Part shown: piece by piece, positions 44,929-53,550 of the stretch
Layout of the letters: each line of letters starts with the position of its first letter
Numbering within the stretch: the stretch's first letter is position 1
Source: a bacterium
GTDB lineage: Bacteria; Auribacterota; Auribacteria; Auribacterales; Auribacteraceae
DNA: 64,000 nucleotides
Direction of reading: 5' to 3'
Assembly: GCA_024233545.1 (NCBI GenBank)
Contig: JACKPL010000005.1
Coordinates: forward strand, 136,358-200,357
The notes under the pieces: model-generated
The model's input: only the letters and a program-made list of their open reading frames with translations
What the model was told of the DNA's origin: nothing
The model's database searches: none
Position numbers and translations under genes: made by a program

Positions 44929-45936
44929 GTGGCAGAAAATCATCTCTCATACGATAGTGCGGCGCGCATTGTCAACGGCTTTGACGACAAACATATACTT
45001 GTCATCGGTGATGTTATGCTTGATGAATATGTTTGGGGATCGGTCGATCGTATTTCCCCTGAAGCGCCGGTTCCGGTTGTGGAAGCGCGGAGGCGTTCGT
45101 TCATGCCGGGCGGTGCGGCAAACGTTGCTTTTGCTCTTGCCGATTTGGGCGTAAAGGTTTCTTTAGTCGGCGGAATCGGAGGCGATGAAAGCGGTAAAAA
45201 ACTCAAAACTATACTGAATTCCAAAGGTGTAGATACTACAGGCGTTTTCCCTCTACAAGGGCGCCGGACTACATTAAAAACACGCATTATTGGGCATAAC
45301 CAGCAAATTGTCCGTATAGATTGGGAAGATTCTCATGATATCGAAGATAAGTTTGTTGCTAAAATTTGCCGATTTGTCCAAAAAATTAAACACACTTTAC
45401 ACGGGATTGTTTTTGAAGATTATGGCAAAGGGGTTATCACACAAAACCTAATAAACCGGGTTATGGAATTGCTTCAAGGAACAAAAATATTCACTACGTT
45501 TGATCCCAAACGCGGACATTACTTACAACTAAACGGCATTACCGTTGCTACGCCAAACCACTTTGAGGCTTTTGATGCTGTAAAGAAAAAAGTATCGTTG
45601 ATCAATGAGGATATCGAACGAGTAGGTGAAGAATTGCGCAAACAATGGGGTGTTCAGGCGGTTCTAATTACGTTAGGAGAGAACGGTATGTCGCTGTTCG
45701 AAGCGGATAAGCCGGTATACAAAATATCGACTGTTGCGCGTGAGGTTTATGATGTGTCAGGTGCGGGCGATACAGTAATCGCGTCGTTTACGGCCGCATT
45801 GACTGCCGGAGCAACATTACGTGAAGCGGCAATGGTTTCGAACTATGCGGCGGGTATTGTTGTAGGAAAAGTAGGAACCGCATCAGTATCGCGTCAGGAA
45901 ATTCTTGATGTCATACCATCAAAAAGAAATGGATAA
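44929..45936 (+). CDS. hldA: D-glycero-beta-D-manno-heptose-7-phosphate kinase
   Basis: HldA (RfaE domain I) phosphorylates heptose 7-phosphate to the 1,7-bisphosphate for LPS core synthesis. The PfkB/ribokinase fold shows GDVMLDEYVWGSVDRISPEAPVP, the family signature, PGGAANVAFALADLG, and the catalytic DVSGAGDTVIASF with anion-hole and base Asp. At about 335 residues it is a stand-alone kinase lacking the cytidylyltransferase half of fused HldE. I prefer GTG 44929, 8 nt after AGGA; ATG 44920 overlaps that site. It is the first gene of the LPS core cluster, with gmhB 3 nt downstream. Confidence 0.92.
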   Translation: MAENHLSYDSAARIVNGFDDKHILVIGDVMLDEYVWGSVDRISPEAPVPVVEARRRSFMPGGAANVAFALADLGVKVSLVGGIGGDESGKKLKTILNSKGVDTTGVFPLQGRRTTLKTRIIGHNQQIVRIDWEDSHDIEDKFVAKICRFVQKIKHTLHGIVFEDYGKGVITQNLINRVMELLQGTKIFTTFDPKRGHYLQLNGITVATPNHFEAFDAVKKKVSLINEDIERVGEELRKQWGVQAVLITLGENGMSLFEADKPVYKISTVAREVYDVSGAGDTVIASFTAALTAGATLREAAMVSNYAAGIVVGKVGTASVSRQEILDVIPSKRNG

Positions 45937-45939
45937 ATT

Positions 45940-46509
45940 ATGAGAAAGGCGCTTTTTCTTGACCGCGACGACACAATCATTCGTGATCCCGGTTATTTAT
46001 CGCGCGTTGAACAAATAGAATTTTTTCCCGGTGTGTTACCGCGTATTGCGGCATTGAGAAAAAAGGGTTTTGCTGTATTTATTGTAACTAACCAGTCAGG
46101 CATTGGGCGCGGATACTTTTCTGAAGAACGCCTCGAAGAGATACATACCGCTCTTCTCGATCAAATGGCACGGCAAGGAGCTTTGGTTGATGCAATCAAT
46201 TATTGCCCCCTTTTGCCGGAGGATGCATCAAACCGGCGCAAACCTAAGCCGACTATGATTTTCGAATTAGCCAAGGAATTCGATATAGACCTTCCTCAAT
46301 CCTATTTCGTTGGAGATAAAGCAGTGGACATTATAGCCGGCCAGTCAGCCGGATGTAAAACGGTTCTCATTGCGCATAAACGGAATATTACAGAAATACC
46401 CGGCCTTGAATCATGCCCGCTTCCCGATTATATTGCGCTAACACCTGAAGAAGCATTGCTGTATGTCTTGAACGATTCGGATAGTAAAGGAGAAAATCAT
46501 AATGAATAA
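45940..46509 (+). CDS. gmhB: D-glycero-D-manno-heptose 1,7-bisphosphate phosphatase-like HAD protein
   Basis: This HAD phosphatase of 189 residues probably removes the C7 phosphate from heptose bisphosphate, the step after HldA. The nucleophile and acid are Asp8 and Asp10 in LFLDRDDT; IVTNQSGIGRGYFSEE and YFVGDKAVDIIAG are the other HAD motifs and match GmhB. The zinc loop of E. coli GmhB (three Cys and one His) is reduced: only Cys89 remains in YCPLLPEDA, and the loop is shorter. It therefore belongs to a zinc-less variant, or to a histidinol-phosphatase-like relative, but the hldA context favours heptose. The end overlaps kdsB by 8 nt. Confidence 0.85.
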   Translation: MRKALFLDRDDTIIRDPGYLSRVEQIEFFPGVLPRIAALRKKGFAVFIVTNQSGIGRGYFSEERLEEIHTALLDQMARQGALVDAINYCPLLPEDASNRRKPKPTMIFELAKEFDIDLPQSYFVGDKAVDIIAGQSAGCKTVLIAHKRNITEIPGLESCPLPDYIALTPEEALLYVLNDSDSKGENHNE

Positions 46510-47239
46510 AAAAATGCGTGTCTGTGCTATAATACCTGCACGGTATGCGTCTGTCCGGTTGCCTGCCAAGCCTCTGGCAGACATTAAAGGAAAGCCAATG
46601 GTTCAGCATGTATACGAGCGTGCGTGCCGGGCAAAACTTGTTGATAAAGTTATTGTCGCAACAGATGATAACAGAATTGCCGATGCGGTTTTATCGTTTG
46701 GAGGTGATGCCGTTTTAACTTCTCCGGAACATTCAACCGGTACAGACCGTATCGCAGAAGCGGCCAGCCTTTTTGATTGCGAATATGCGCTTAATGTTCA
46801 AGGTGACGAGCCATTGATCGAACCAGCGCTCATAGATAAAATGGTCGAAGCGCTTCTTCACGACAGTTCTGTGGTTATGGCAACACCGATAACACCGATG
46901 AAAAATCCTCATGAAATCGAAAATCCGAATGTGGTGAAAGTTGTGACTGATTTGAATGGCAATGCCATATATTTTTCACGGAGCCCAATTCCGTTCGTTC
47001 GTGATAAATCGGAAGAAAATACTATTCAAATGTATAAACACATAGGTCTCTATGGATATAGGAAAGATTTTTTGCTACAATTGGTTAAATGGCCGCAATC
47101 ATCGCTTGAAAAAGCTGAAAAATTGGAACAATTGCGTGTCCTTGAAAATGGTTATCCTATAAAAACAGTAGTCGGCGACTATGATGGAATAAGTGTGGAT
47201 ACTCCTAATGATCTTATGGAGGTACTTAAACGAATATGA
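46502..47239 (+). CDS. kdsB: 3-deoxy-manno-octulosonate cytidylyltransferase (CMP-Kdo synthetase)
   Basis: KdsB activates Kdo with CTP to CMP-Kdo, the donor for the LPS inner core. The 245-residue sequence has IIPARYASVRLPAKPL at the nucleotide site, VATDDNRIADAV, LNVQGDEPLIEPALID and YKHIGLYGYRKDFL, all KdsB landmarks. The ATG follows AAAGGAGAA and overlaps gmhB by 8 nt; the stop overlaps the pyrG start by 4 nt. This coupling to CTP synthase is a known arrangement that ties CTP supply to CMP-Kdo demand. Confidence 0.96.
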   Translation: MNKKMRVCAIIPARYASVRLPAKPLADIKGKPMVQHVYERACRAKLVDKVIVATDDNRIADAVLSFGGDAVLTSPEHSTGTDRIAEAASLFDCEYALNVQGDEPLIEPALIDKMVEALLHDSSVVMATPITPMKNPHEIENPNVVKVVTDLNGNAIYFSRSPIPFVRDKSEENTIQMYKHIGLYGYRKDFLLQLVKWPQSSLEKAEKLEQLRVLENGYPIKTVVGDYDGISVDTPNDLMEVLKRI

Positions 47240-48876
47240 AAAAACATATTTTTGTTACCGGCGGCGTTGTTTCTTCACTAGGCAAAGGGTTGACTGCGGC
47301 GTCAATAGGAAAACTTTTGGAAAGCAGGGGATTGCGGGTTACGTTACAAAAATTTGATCCCTACATAAATGTTGATCCGGGAACAATGAGCCCCTTCCAG
47401 CACGGTGAAGTATTTGTTACTGACGACGGCGCTGAAACAGACTTGGACCTTGGGCATTATGAGCGGTTTACGTCGGCGGTTCTATCTCAGAAAAACAATG
47501 TTACCACAGGGCAAATATATGAAACGGTTATAAAAAACGAGCGGTTGGGACGGTATCTTGGCAAGACCGTACAGGTGATTCCTCATATTACCAATGAAAT
47601 CAAACGCCGGATAAATGTTTTTTCTGAAGATGAAAACATTGATGTTGTGTTAACGGAAATCGGCGGTACTGTCGGTGATATAGAAAGTTTGCCGTTTCTT
47701 GAAGCCATACGGCAGTTTCGGCTTGATGTGGGCAGGGATAATTCGCTCTACATCCATCTGACGCTTGTACCGTATATTCGTGCCGCAGGAGAAATGAAAA
47801 CAAAACCGACTCAGCATAGCGTTGAAAAACTGCGCAGTATTGGTATCCAGCCGGATATCCTCATATGCCGAACCGAAAAAGAACTTACCGAAGAACTGCG
47901 CAGAAAAATTTCTTTATTCTGCAATATTCCCGTTGAAGCAGTTTTTGAAGAGCGCGATGTGGATCACACAGTCTATGAATTGCCGCTAATGTTCAAAAAT
48001 GCTAAGATGGATGATATTATACTCAATTATTTACATACCTCTGCTCCGAGGGAATCCGACCTTACCGAATGGGGGCGGATTGTTGACACCATTATCAATG
48101 CAAAGGATAGTGTAAAAATTGGAGTTGTTGGAAAATATATCGATCTCCAAGATGCGTACAAAAGTATTTATGAAGCGATCGACCATGCCGGTATTTATCA
48201 TGGGCATAAAGTCGATATTGTGCGCGTTGATGCAGAGGAATTGAATCAAAATACGATCAAAGAAAAATTAAAAGAACTGAAAGGAATTTTAGTTCCAGGT
48301 GGGTTCGGCGATCGAGGAATAAACGGCAAAATTGAAGCTATTCAATATGCGAGGGAAAATAATGTTCCCTTTCTCGGTATATGTATGGGGTTACAATGTG
48401 CGGTAATCGAATTTGCAAGGAATGTACTCGGATTGCAAAATGCTTCAAGCACTGAATTTGACCAAGATGCTGAATATCCTGTAATTTGTTTAATGGAAGA
48501 ACAGCAAAATATTACAAAACTAGGCGGTACAATGCGGCTTGGTGCTTATAGTTGTATGGTTGACCAGAATAGTAAAGCGTATGGTGTGTATCAGTCCGGC
48601 GTTATATCAGAACGCCATCGCCATCGGTATGAATTCAATAACAAATACCGGAAGCAGTTTATCGAAAAAGGCGCTGTTTTTTCAGGTGTCAATCGGGAAC
48701 ATAACCTTGTCGAAATTTTTGAACTGCACGGGCATCCGTGGTTTGTTTCCTGTCAATTTCATCCGGAATTTAAATCAAAACCGGATAAATCACATCCACT
48801 GTTTAACGGGTTTATAGCCGCCGCAATCGATATGCAGAAATCTTCAGATAGGAATCTTGTTTCATGCGGGAAGTAA
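47236..48876 (+). CDS. pyrG: CTP synthase
   Basis: PyrG aminates UTP to CTP with glutamine. The 546-residue protein begins with the synthetase P-loop (VTGGVVSSLGKGLTAASIG) and KFDPYINVDPGTMSPFQHGEVFV. The C-terminal glutamine amidotransferase has the nucleophile in GICMGLQCAVIEFARN and the His/Glu pair in CQFHPEFKSKP. Length and motif order are normal. It lies between kdsB and kdsA with overlapping ends on both sides, so its expression is probably tied to LPS core synthesis. Confidence 0.98.
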   Translation: MKKHIFVTGGVVSSLGKGLTAASIGKLLESRGLRVTLQKFDPYINVDPGTMSPFQHGEVFVTDDGAETDLDLGHYERFTSAVLSQKNNVTTGQIYETVIKNERLGRYLGKTVQVIPHITNEIKRRINVFSEDENIDVVLTEIGGTVGDIESLPFLEAIRQFRLDVGRDNSLYIHLTLVPYIRAAGEMKTKPTQHSVEKLRSIGIQPDILICRTEKELTEELRRKISLFCNIPVEAVFEERDVDHTVYELPLMFKNAKMDDIILNYLHTSAPRESDLTEWGRIVDTIINAKDSVKIGVVGKYIDLQDAYKSIYEAIDHAGIYHGHKVDIVRVDAEELNQNTIKEKLKELKGILVPGGFGDRGINGKIEAIQYARENNVPFLGICMGLQCAVIEFARNVLGLQNASSTEFDQDAEYPVICLMEEQQNITKLGGTMRLGAYSCMVDQNSKAYGVYQSGVISERHRHRYEFNNKYRKQFIEKGAVFSGVNREHNLVEIFELHGHPWFVSCQFHPEFKSKPDKSHPLFNGFIAAAIDMQKSSDRNLVSCGK

Positions 48877-49688
48877 TGGTTGGAAGTGTTCCTTTTGGAG
48901 AATCGTTCCCGCTCGTTTTAATCGCCGGCCCATGTGTGCTGGAACCGGGTGCATTGCCGTTTGAAACGGCGGCTTTTCTCAAGGAGTTGACAGATCGTTT
49001 ATCGATGCCATTTATTTTTAAAGCATCGTATGATAAGGCAAATAGGTCGTCTCACGAAGCATACCGAGGGCCGGGTATCGAAAAAGGCTTAAAAATCCTA
49101 GCAGAGATTAAAGAAAAATACAAAGTGCCCATTTTAACCGATGTTCATACTGTTGAAGAAGTTATGAGGGCTAAAGAAATAGTTGATGTTATCCAGATTC
49201 CTGCATTTCTGTGCCGTCAAACGGATTTAATACTTTCTGCGGCATCTTCAGGGAAAGTAGTCAATATCAAAAAGGGACAATTTCTTGCGCCGCTCGATAT
49301 CCGTAATATACTAAATAAGTGTTTAAGTGCCGGAAATAATCAAATAATTATTACTGAACGCGGCACAACATTCGGTTATAATAATCTCGTAAGCGATATG
49401 CGGGCGTTGCCGATTATTCGGTCTTTAGGAGTGCCGGTAGTATTTGATGCGACCCATAGTGTTCAATTACCGGGCGGAGCGGGAACAAGCTCTGCAGGCG
49501 AACGCCAGTTTGTTGAGTATTTGTCCCGAGCGGCAGTTGCGGCGGGATGTGACGGCGTATTTTTTGAATGCCATCCCAATCCGTCGAAAGCCTTGTGTGA
49601 TGGGCAAAATGCGTTACGGCTCGATATGCTTGAACCGTTATTACGGCAATTGATGGCGATCGACACAGTTGTGAAAAAAATTACCTAA
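48864..49688 (+). CDS. kdsA: 3-deoxy-8-phosphooctulonate synthase (Kdo-8-P synthase)
   Basis: KdsA condenses arabinose 5-phosphate with phosphoenolpyruvate to Kdo-8-phosphate. Motifs include FKASYDKANRSSHEAYRGPG, TDVHTVEEV, IQIPAFLCRQTDLI, and the ECHPNPSKALCDGQNAL end region. In LIAGPCVLE the residue Cys24 occupies the position that is Cys in metal-dependent enzymes and Asn in the metal-free E. coli type, so this is predicted to be metal-dependent. The start is ATG 48864, overlapping pyrG by 13 nt with AGGA upstream; an ATG at 48876 is possible. Its substrate is made by the next gene. Confidence 0.95.
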   Translation: MREVMVGSVPFGESFPLVLIAGPCVLEPGALPFETAAFLKELTDRLSMPFIFKASYDKANRSSHEAYRGPGIEKGLKILAEIKEKYKVPILTDVHTVEEVMRAKEIVDVIQIPAFLCRQTDLILSAASSGKVVNIKKGQFLAPLDIRNILNKCLSAGNNQIIITERGTTFGYNNLVSDMRALPIIRSLGVPVVFDATHSVQLPGGAGTSSAGERQFVEYLSRAAVAAGCDGVFFECHPNPSKALCDGQNALRLDMLEPLLRQLMAIDTVVKKIT

Positions 49689-49711
49689 TACCTGAAAAGG
49701 GAGAATCGATA

Positions 49712-50683
49712 ATGCCTCAGGCGCGAGAAATTGACGTGGCGGAAATAGCCAAGGATGTTATTCGGGCACAAGCACAGGCGGTTGCTGAGCTTGAAAACCG
49801 TATCGGCGATAATTTTCGGCAGGCAGTGGATTTGCTGTATAAATGCAAAGGGCGGATAATTGTTACCGGAATGGGCAAACCCGGTTTGATCGGCAAGAAG
49901 ATTTCCGCAACGCTTGCCAGCACTGGAAGCCCTGCAATGACGCTCCATCCGGCAGAAGCACATCACGGCGATTTGGGAATTGTACAAGCTGATGATATTA
50001 TCATTGCGCTTTCTAACAGCGGTGAAACACAGGAATTGACTTTTTTACTGCCTATTATAAAGAAAATCGGAGCGAAACTTATATCCCTTGTCGGCAATAC
50101 ACAATCAACTTTAGCGAAATATAGCGATGTGGTTTTAGATGTTAGCGTAGCTCAGGAAGCGTGTTCTTTGGGAATTGTCCCAACATCCAGCACAACAGCC
50201 GCGTTAGTAATGGGCGATGCGCTTGCGGTAAGCTTATATGAAAGAAAAGGATTTAAGTTAGAAGATTTTGCATTCTTTCATCCGGGGGGAACGCTGGGAA
50301 AACGATTGTTGCTTAAAGTAAGCGATGTGATGCGAACAGGCAAAAATAATCCGATTGTTTCCGAGGAAATGCTGGTCAAAGATGTACTCATAAACATTAC
50401 CCATGCACGTGCCGGCGCCGCGATTATGGTTGATTCAAATGGAAGAATAACCGGCATTTTTACTGATGGCGATTTGCGCCGTGCCCTTGATAAAGATGAA
50501 CAAGTCATTCATAAGCCAGTAAAATTATTTATGACGCGCAACCCGAAAAGTGTCGTTCCCGACATGCTTGCTGTTGAAGCGGTAAAAATTTTAAAAGAAA
50601 AGAAAATTGATGAACTTGCTGTTGTAGATGAATCGTTCCGTCCAGTCGGTTTGCTTGATGAAGGCGATGTGCTTGGTTTATAG
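49712..50683 (+). CDS. kdsD: Arabinose-5-phosphate isomerase (KdsD/KpsF)
   Basis: KdsD interconverts ribulose 5-phosphate and arabinose 5-phosphate, providing the KdsA substrate. An N-terminal SIS domain has VTGMGKPGLIGKKISATL, LHPAEAHHGDLG, ALSNSGETQEL and SSTTAALVMGDALA. Two CBS repeats follow, marked by VSDVMRTGKNNPIV and IFTDGDLRRAL, then LFMTRNPKSV and LLDEGDVLGL. At 323 residues the length is normal. The ribosome-binding site is AAGGGAG. Kdo-8-phosphate phosphatase (KdsC) is not in the window, so another phosphatase must supply that step. Confidence 0.96.
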   Translation: MPQAREIDVAEIAKDVIRAQAQAVAELENRIGDNFRQAVDLLYKCKGRIIVTGMGKPGLIGKKISATLASTGSPAMTLHPAEAHHGDLGIVQADDIIIALSNSGETQELTFLLPIIKKIGAKLISLVGNTQSTLAKYSDVVLDVSVAQEACSLGIVPTSSTTAALVMGDALAVSLYERKGFKLEDFAFFHPGGTLGKRLLLKVSDVMRTGKNNPIVSEEMLVKDVLINITHARAGAAIMVDSNGRITGIFTDGDLRRALDKDEQVIHKPVKLFMTRNPKSVVPDMLAVEAVKILKEKKIDELAVVDESFRPVGLLDEGDVLGL

Positions 50684-50717
50684 TGAACCGTTTAATGCCG
50701 GAAGAGTCGAAAATATA

Positions 50718-50745
50718 TTGTTATAAATCAAACGGCGTGTACAAT
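50718..50745 (+). promoter_or_regulatory. Candidate promoter upstream of lptC
   Basis: TTGTTA at 50718-50723 and TACAAT at 50740-50745 are 16 nt apart, 73 nt before the lptC start, in the 134-nt gap after kdsD. The match is moderate. Confidence 0.4.
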
Positions 50746-50817
50746 AAACTAAATGAAGAAACATATATAAAATCTCAAATCAATTGTGATAATTAGTATA
50801 AGGATAGAGTAAAAGGC

Positions 50818-51318
50818 ATGCGAATTAACTTGCGGGCGATAGTATGCGGAGGGTTCTTTTTAAGTTTGTGTGTGTCTCAGCTTTATGCTGATCCGCAAAC
50901 GGAACAGGCAATTCCTGTAGGGAAAGTGGAAGATGGCGTATCGATTTTCGATCACGATTCCTCTGGAAAAAGAATCTGGGAACTCCACGGGAGTTCTGCA
51001 AATTTTCTCGATGACGGCTATATTGAAATTATGGATGTGACGGTAGTTTTTTATGGCAATGAAGTAGAAGACAACCCAATCACGCTTGAATCGCCTTCTG
51101 CTCAAGTCAACCAAACTGAAAAAAAAGTCCGCACAGATCAGCCGATAAAAATAACGGCAAATGATATTATTGTTTCGGGTAAAGGACTTGATGGAAACAT
51201 GGAAAACAGTTGTGTCCAAATTCGGACAAATGTAATTGTTGTCTTACACGGCAAAAATAAAAATATGTTTTTTCCCGATTTAGAAACCGAACTTGATGAA
51301 AATCAAAATAAGTTATAA
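50818..51318 (+). CDS. lptC: LptC-like LPS transport protein
   Basis: This 166-residue protein has an N-terminal signal or anchor segment (IVCGGFFLSLCVSQLYA) and a periplasmic beta-jellyroll-like region of the LptC/OstA type: WELHGSSANFLDDGYIEIMD, VVFYGNE and SPSAQVNQTEKKVRTDQPI. LptC passes LPS from the LptBFG transporter to LptA. The sequence is divergent, so the assignment rests partly on its place directly before an LptA-like gene and lptB, the canonical order. If cleaved after LYA it would be fully periplasmic rather than anchored, which is unusual for LptC. Confidence 0.8.
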   Translation: MRINLRAIVCGGFFLSLCVSQLYADPQTEQAIPVGKVEDGVSIFDHDSSGKRIWELHGSSANFLDDGYIEIMDVTVVFYGNEVEDNPITLESPSAQVNQTEKKVRTDQPIKITANDIIVSGKGLDGNMENSCVQIRTNVIVVLHGKNKNMFFPDLETELDENQNKL

Positions 51319-51344
51319 CGTCAAATCAGGAAAAGGGAGAGAGA

Positions 51345-51872
51345 ATGAAATTTCTGTCGCTGATAGTAATAGTCGGAGCGTTTATTTTTTGTAGTTCTTT
51401 GAATCCTTTATTGGGAAAAGAGGGCATTTCAAAAAATAATGTTGAAATGGATAATACCGCAGAACAAACAACGATTACCTGCGATGGCCCACTTGACGTC
51501 GATTTTCCTAATAATATTGCAGTCTTTCATGACAATGTTGTTATCGAAAATCAGCGAGGCAGGGTAAAAGCGGATTTAATGAAGGTTTTCTTCAACGAAA
51601 CCGATCGGTCGGTATCGCTTGTAGAAGCGACGGGAAATGTTATTATCAATATTGACAATAAAGTTGCCCGAAGCAATAAAGCTGAATACAAGGTGCCTGA
51701 AGGAATACTCGAGTTAACCGGCGATCCGCGTATTCAGGAAGATAAAAATGTTTATGCCGCTGAAAAAATAACCATTTTTCAAAAAAACGGACAGACTGAA
51801 ATGAAATTGGAACCCAAAGCAAAGTTATTGTTATACTGGGAAGAAACTGACAATTCTGGATTATTTTTCTAA
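51345..51872 (+). CDS. lptA: LptA/OstA-like periplasmic LPS transport protein
   Basis: LptA forms the periplasmic bridge that carries LPS to the outer membrane. The 175-residue protein has a signal peptide (MKFLSLIVIVGAFIFCSSL) and an OstA domain with the repeated pattern ITCDGPLDVDFPNNIAVFHDN, VRARS-type KVARSNKAEYKVPEGILELTGDPRI and VYAAEKITIF. The ribosome-binding site GGGAGAG is strong. It lies between lptC and lptB with short gaps. The beta-jellyroll repeats are clear enough for confident family assignment. Confidence 0.86.
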   Translation: MKFLSLIVIVGAFIFCSSLNPLLGKEGISKNNVEMDNTAEQTTITCDGPLDVDFPNNIAVFHDNVVIENQRGRVKADLMKVFFNETDRSVSLVEATGNVIINIDNKVARSNKAEYKVPEGILELTGDPRIQEDKNVYAAEKITIFQKNGQTEMKLEPKAKLLLYWEETDNSGLFF

Positions 51873-51887
51873 GGAATAGATACTGTT

Positions 51888-52610
51888 ATGGAATTGCTTA
51901 GAACTGAAAACCTTGTAAAAATATACAAGAGAAGAAAAGTAGTAAATGGCGTTAATATATCGGTAAAGCAGGGGGAAATCGTTGGGTTGCTCGGACCGAA
52001 TGGTGCAGGCAAAACAACTACTTTTTACATGATTGTCGGCTTAATTAAACCAAACGAAGGCAAAGTAATTTTTGACAAAGAAGATATTTCCGCTATACCT
52101 ATGAGCCATCGGGCGAGAAGAGGTATTAGCTACCTGTCTCAGGAACCTTCTATTTTTCGCAAACTTACCGTTGAAGAAAATATTCTTGCTATCCTTGAGA
52201 CATTGCCGATCTCGCGCAAAGAGCGGATGTCCCGTCTTGAATCTCTTTTATTAGAGTTGAGCATCGATCATCTTGCAAAAAACAAGGCGTATACTTTATC
52301 AGGCGGAGAGCGAAGGCGGCTTGAGATAACACGGGCGCTGGTAACGTCGCCGTCGTTTATTCTCCTTGACGAGCCTTTTTCTGGTGTCGACCCGATAGCG
52401 GTAAGTGATGTACAGCAAATTATTACCAAATTGCGAGAAAAAGGGTTGGGAATTTTACTGACTGACCATAATGTCAGAGAAACATTGGCTATTACCGACA
52501 GAACATATCTGATCTATGAAGGCAGGGTACTTAAAGACGGCAGTGCGGAATACCTGATGAATGATAAGGAAGCGCGGCAACTTTACCTTGGCGAACGTTT
52601 TACAATGTAG
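51888..52610 (+). CDS. lptB: LPS export ABC transporter ATPase
   Basis: LptB is the cytoplasmic ATPase that drives extraction of LPS by LptFG. It has Walker A GLLGPNGAGKTTTFYM, the LptB-type Q-loop region SYLSQEPSIFRKLTVEENI, the signature LSGGERRRLEITRAL and Walker B FILLDEPFSGVDPIAV, with the switch His in LLTDHNVRETL. At 240 residues and with these lineage-specific motifs it is clearly LptB rather than a general ABC protein. The permeases LptF and LptG are not in the window. Confidence 0.97.
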   Translation: MELLRTENLVKIYKRRKVVNGVNISVKQGEIVGLLGPNGAGKTTTFYMIVGLIKPNEGKVIFDKEDISAIPMSHRARRGISYLSQEPSIFRKLTVEENILAILETLPISRKERMSRLESLLLELSIDHLAKNKAYTLSGGERRRLEITRALVTSPSFILLDEPFSGVDPIAVSDVQQIITKLREKGLGILLTDHNVRETLAITDRTYLIYEGRVLKDGSAEYLMNDKEARQLYLGERFTM

Positions 52611-52651
52611 CGTTTTTGAACCGTAGCCTTGGAAAACCGCGAATTATTTCA

Positions 52652-52680
52652 TTGACAAAATTCATAAAATGGTGTAAACA
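52652..52680 (+). promoter_or_regulatory. Candidate sigma-70 promoter for hpf
   Basis: TTGACA at 52652-52657 and TAAACA at 52675-52680 are 17 nt apart, about 70 nt before the GTG start of hpf. The 140-nt stretch between lptB and that start lacks other coding evidence, consistent with a promoter region. Confidence 0.5.
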
Positions 52681-52750
52681 AAATAAGCTTTTATTGATTA
52701 GTTTTATCGTGTGTAAATGCAACAACAATGTAACGCAAAGGGAGGAAACA

Positions 52751-53515
52751 GTGAACATTTACGTCACTGGCAGAAGTACTCAAGTTACTGATGAAATGAA
52801 GAACTATTTGCAGGAAAAAATCGGGCGAGTTGAAAAATATAGTCTAAAAGAATGCGACATTCATGCAACGTTGGATGTTCAAAAATATAGGTATATTGCC
52901 GAAATTAACGTGAAATCGCCGTTTTCAAATATTCATTGCAAAGAAGAAGAAGCAGATATGTTCGCCGCTATCGATAATGTTATTGATAAAATAGAACGGC
53001 AAATGCGCCGTACCAAAGAACGGGTTCAGAATCACAAAAAAACAATCAATGATGTGCCTGCCGATATGACTGCCGGTTCGGAAGAAATCTTAGTTGAGGA
53101 TTTTCATCTTTCAACGATTTCTCTATCGGAAGCAATAAAAAAACTTGAAAACGACCATGAGCATTTTTTTGTTTTTAAAAATCCCGAGACACGCAAAGTA
53201 GATTTTATTCATAAAATAAAAGATAATGAATATGAATTGTATGAACTATCCAATTCTGCCGTTTCCTCAAAAGATCACGTAACTTTATTATCCAAAGTTA
53301 TCAATACTCGCCAGAATAGCATATCAGGTGTAACGGTGGAAATTGTAGAACGAGAAGATTTGCAAGTGGATATTTTATCGGTTGCCCATGCTTCAAAAAA
53401 ACTGCAGAGTGTTGGGTTAGAGTTTCTTGTTTTTTCCGAACAGGATTCGGGCAAAGTCGGTGTGATCTTTTACCGAGAAGATGGTAGAATCGGACTTATC
53501 AAACCGCAATTCTAG
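52751..53515 (+). CDS. hpf: Ribosome hibernation promoting factor, long form with an extended C-terminus
   Basis: HPF binds the 30S decoding region and dimerises ribosomes in stationary phase. The N-terminal S30AE domain (about 1-97) runs from NIYVTGRSTQVTDEMKNYL to AAIDNVIDKIERQMRRTKER. The expected dimerisation domain follows at about 113-166 (SLSEAIKKLENDHEHFFVFK, ending YELYEL). A second, similar stretch occupies about 196-254 (HASKKLQSVGLEFLVF, ending GRIGLIKP). Long HPFs usually have about 180-190 residues and one such domain; this has 254. The start is GTG 52751 after GGGAGG; the frame continues upstream but that part looks non-coding. Confidence 0.9.
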   Translation: MNIYVTGRSTQVTDEMKNYLQEKIGRVEKYSLKECDIHATLDVQKYRYIAEINVKSPFSNIHCKEEEADMFAAIDNVIDKIERQMRRTKERVQNHKKTINDVPADMTAGSEEILVEDFHLSTISLSEAIKKLENDHEHFFVFKNPETRKVDFIHKIKDNEYELYELSNSAVSSKDHVTLLSKVINTRQNSISGVTVEIVEREDLQVDILSVAHASKKLQSVGLEFLVFSEQDSGKVGVIFYREDGRIGLIKPQF

Positions 53516-53550
53516 ATTAGGCGCTCTAATCATCACCGTGTAGTGCTCTT

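Noticed and set aside
52616..52750. An N-terminal extension of HPF starting at 52616
   Set aside because: The translated extension has no family support, contains the promoter candidate, and the GTG at 52751 has an ideal GGGAGG site and starts exactly at the S30AE domain.
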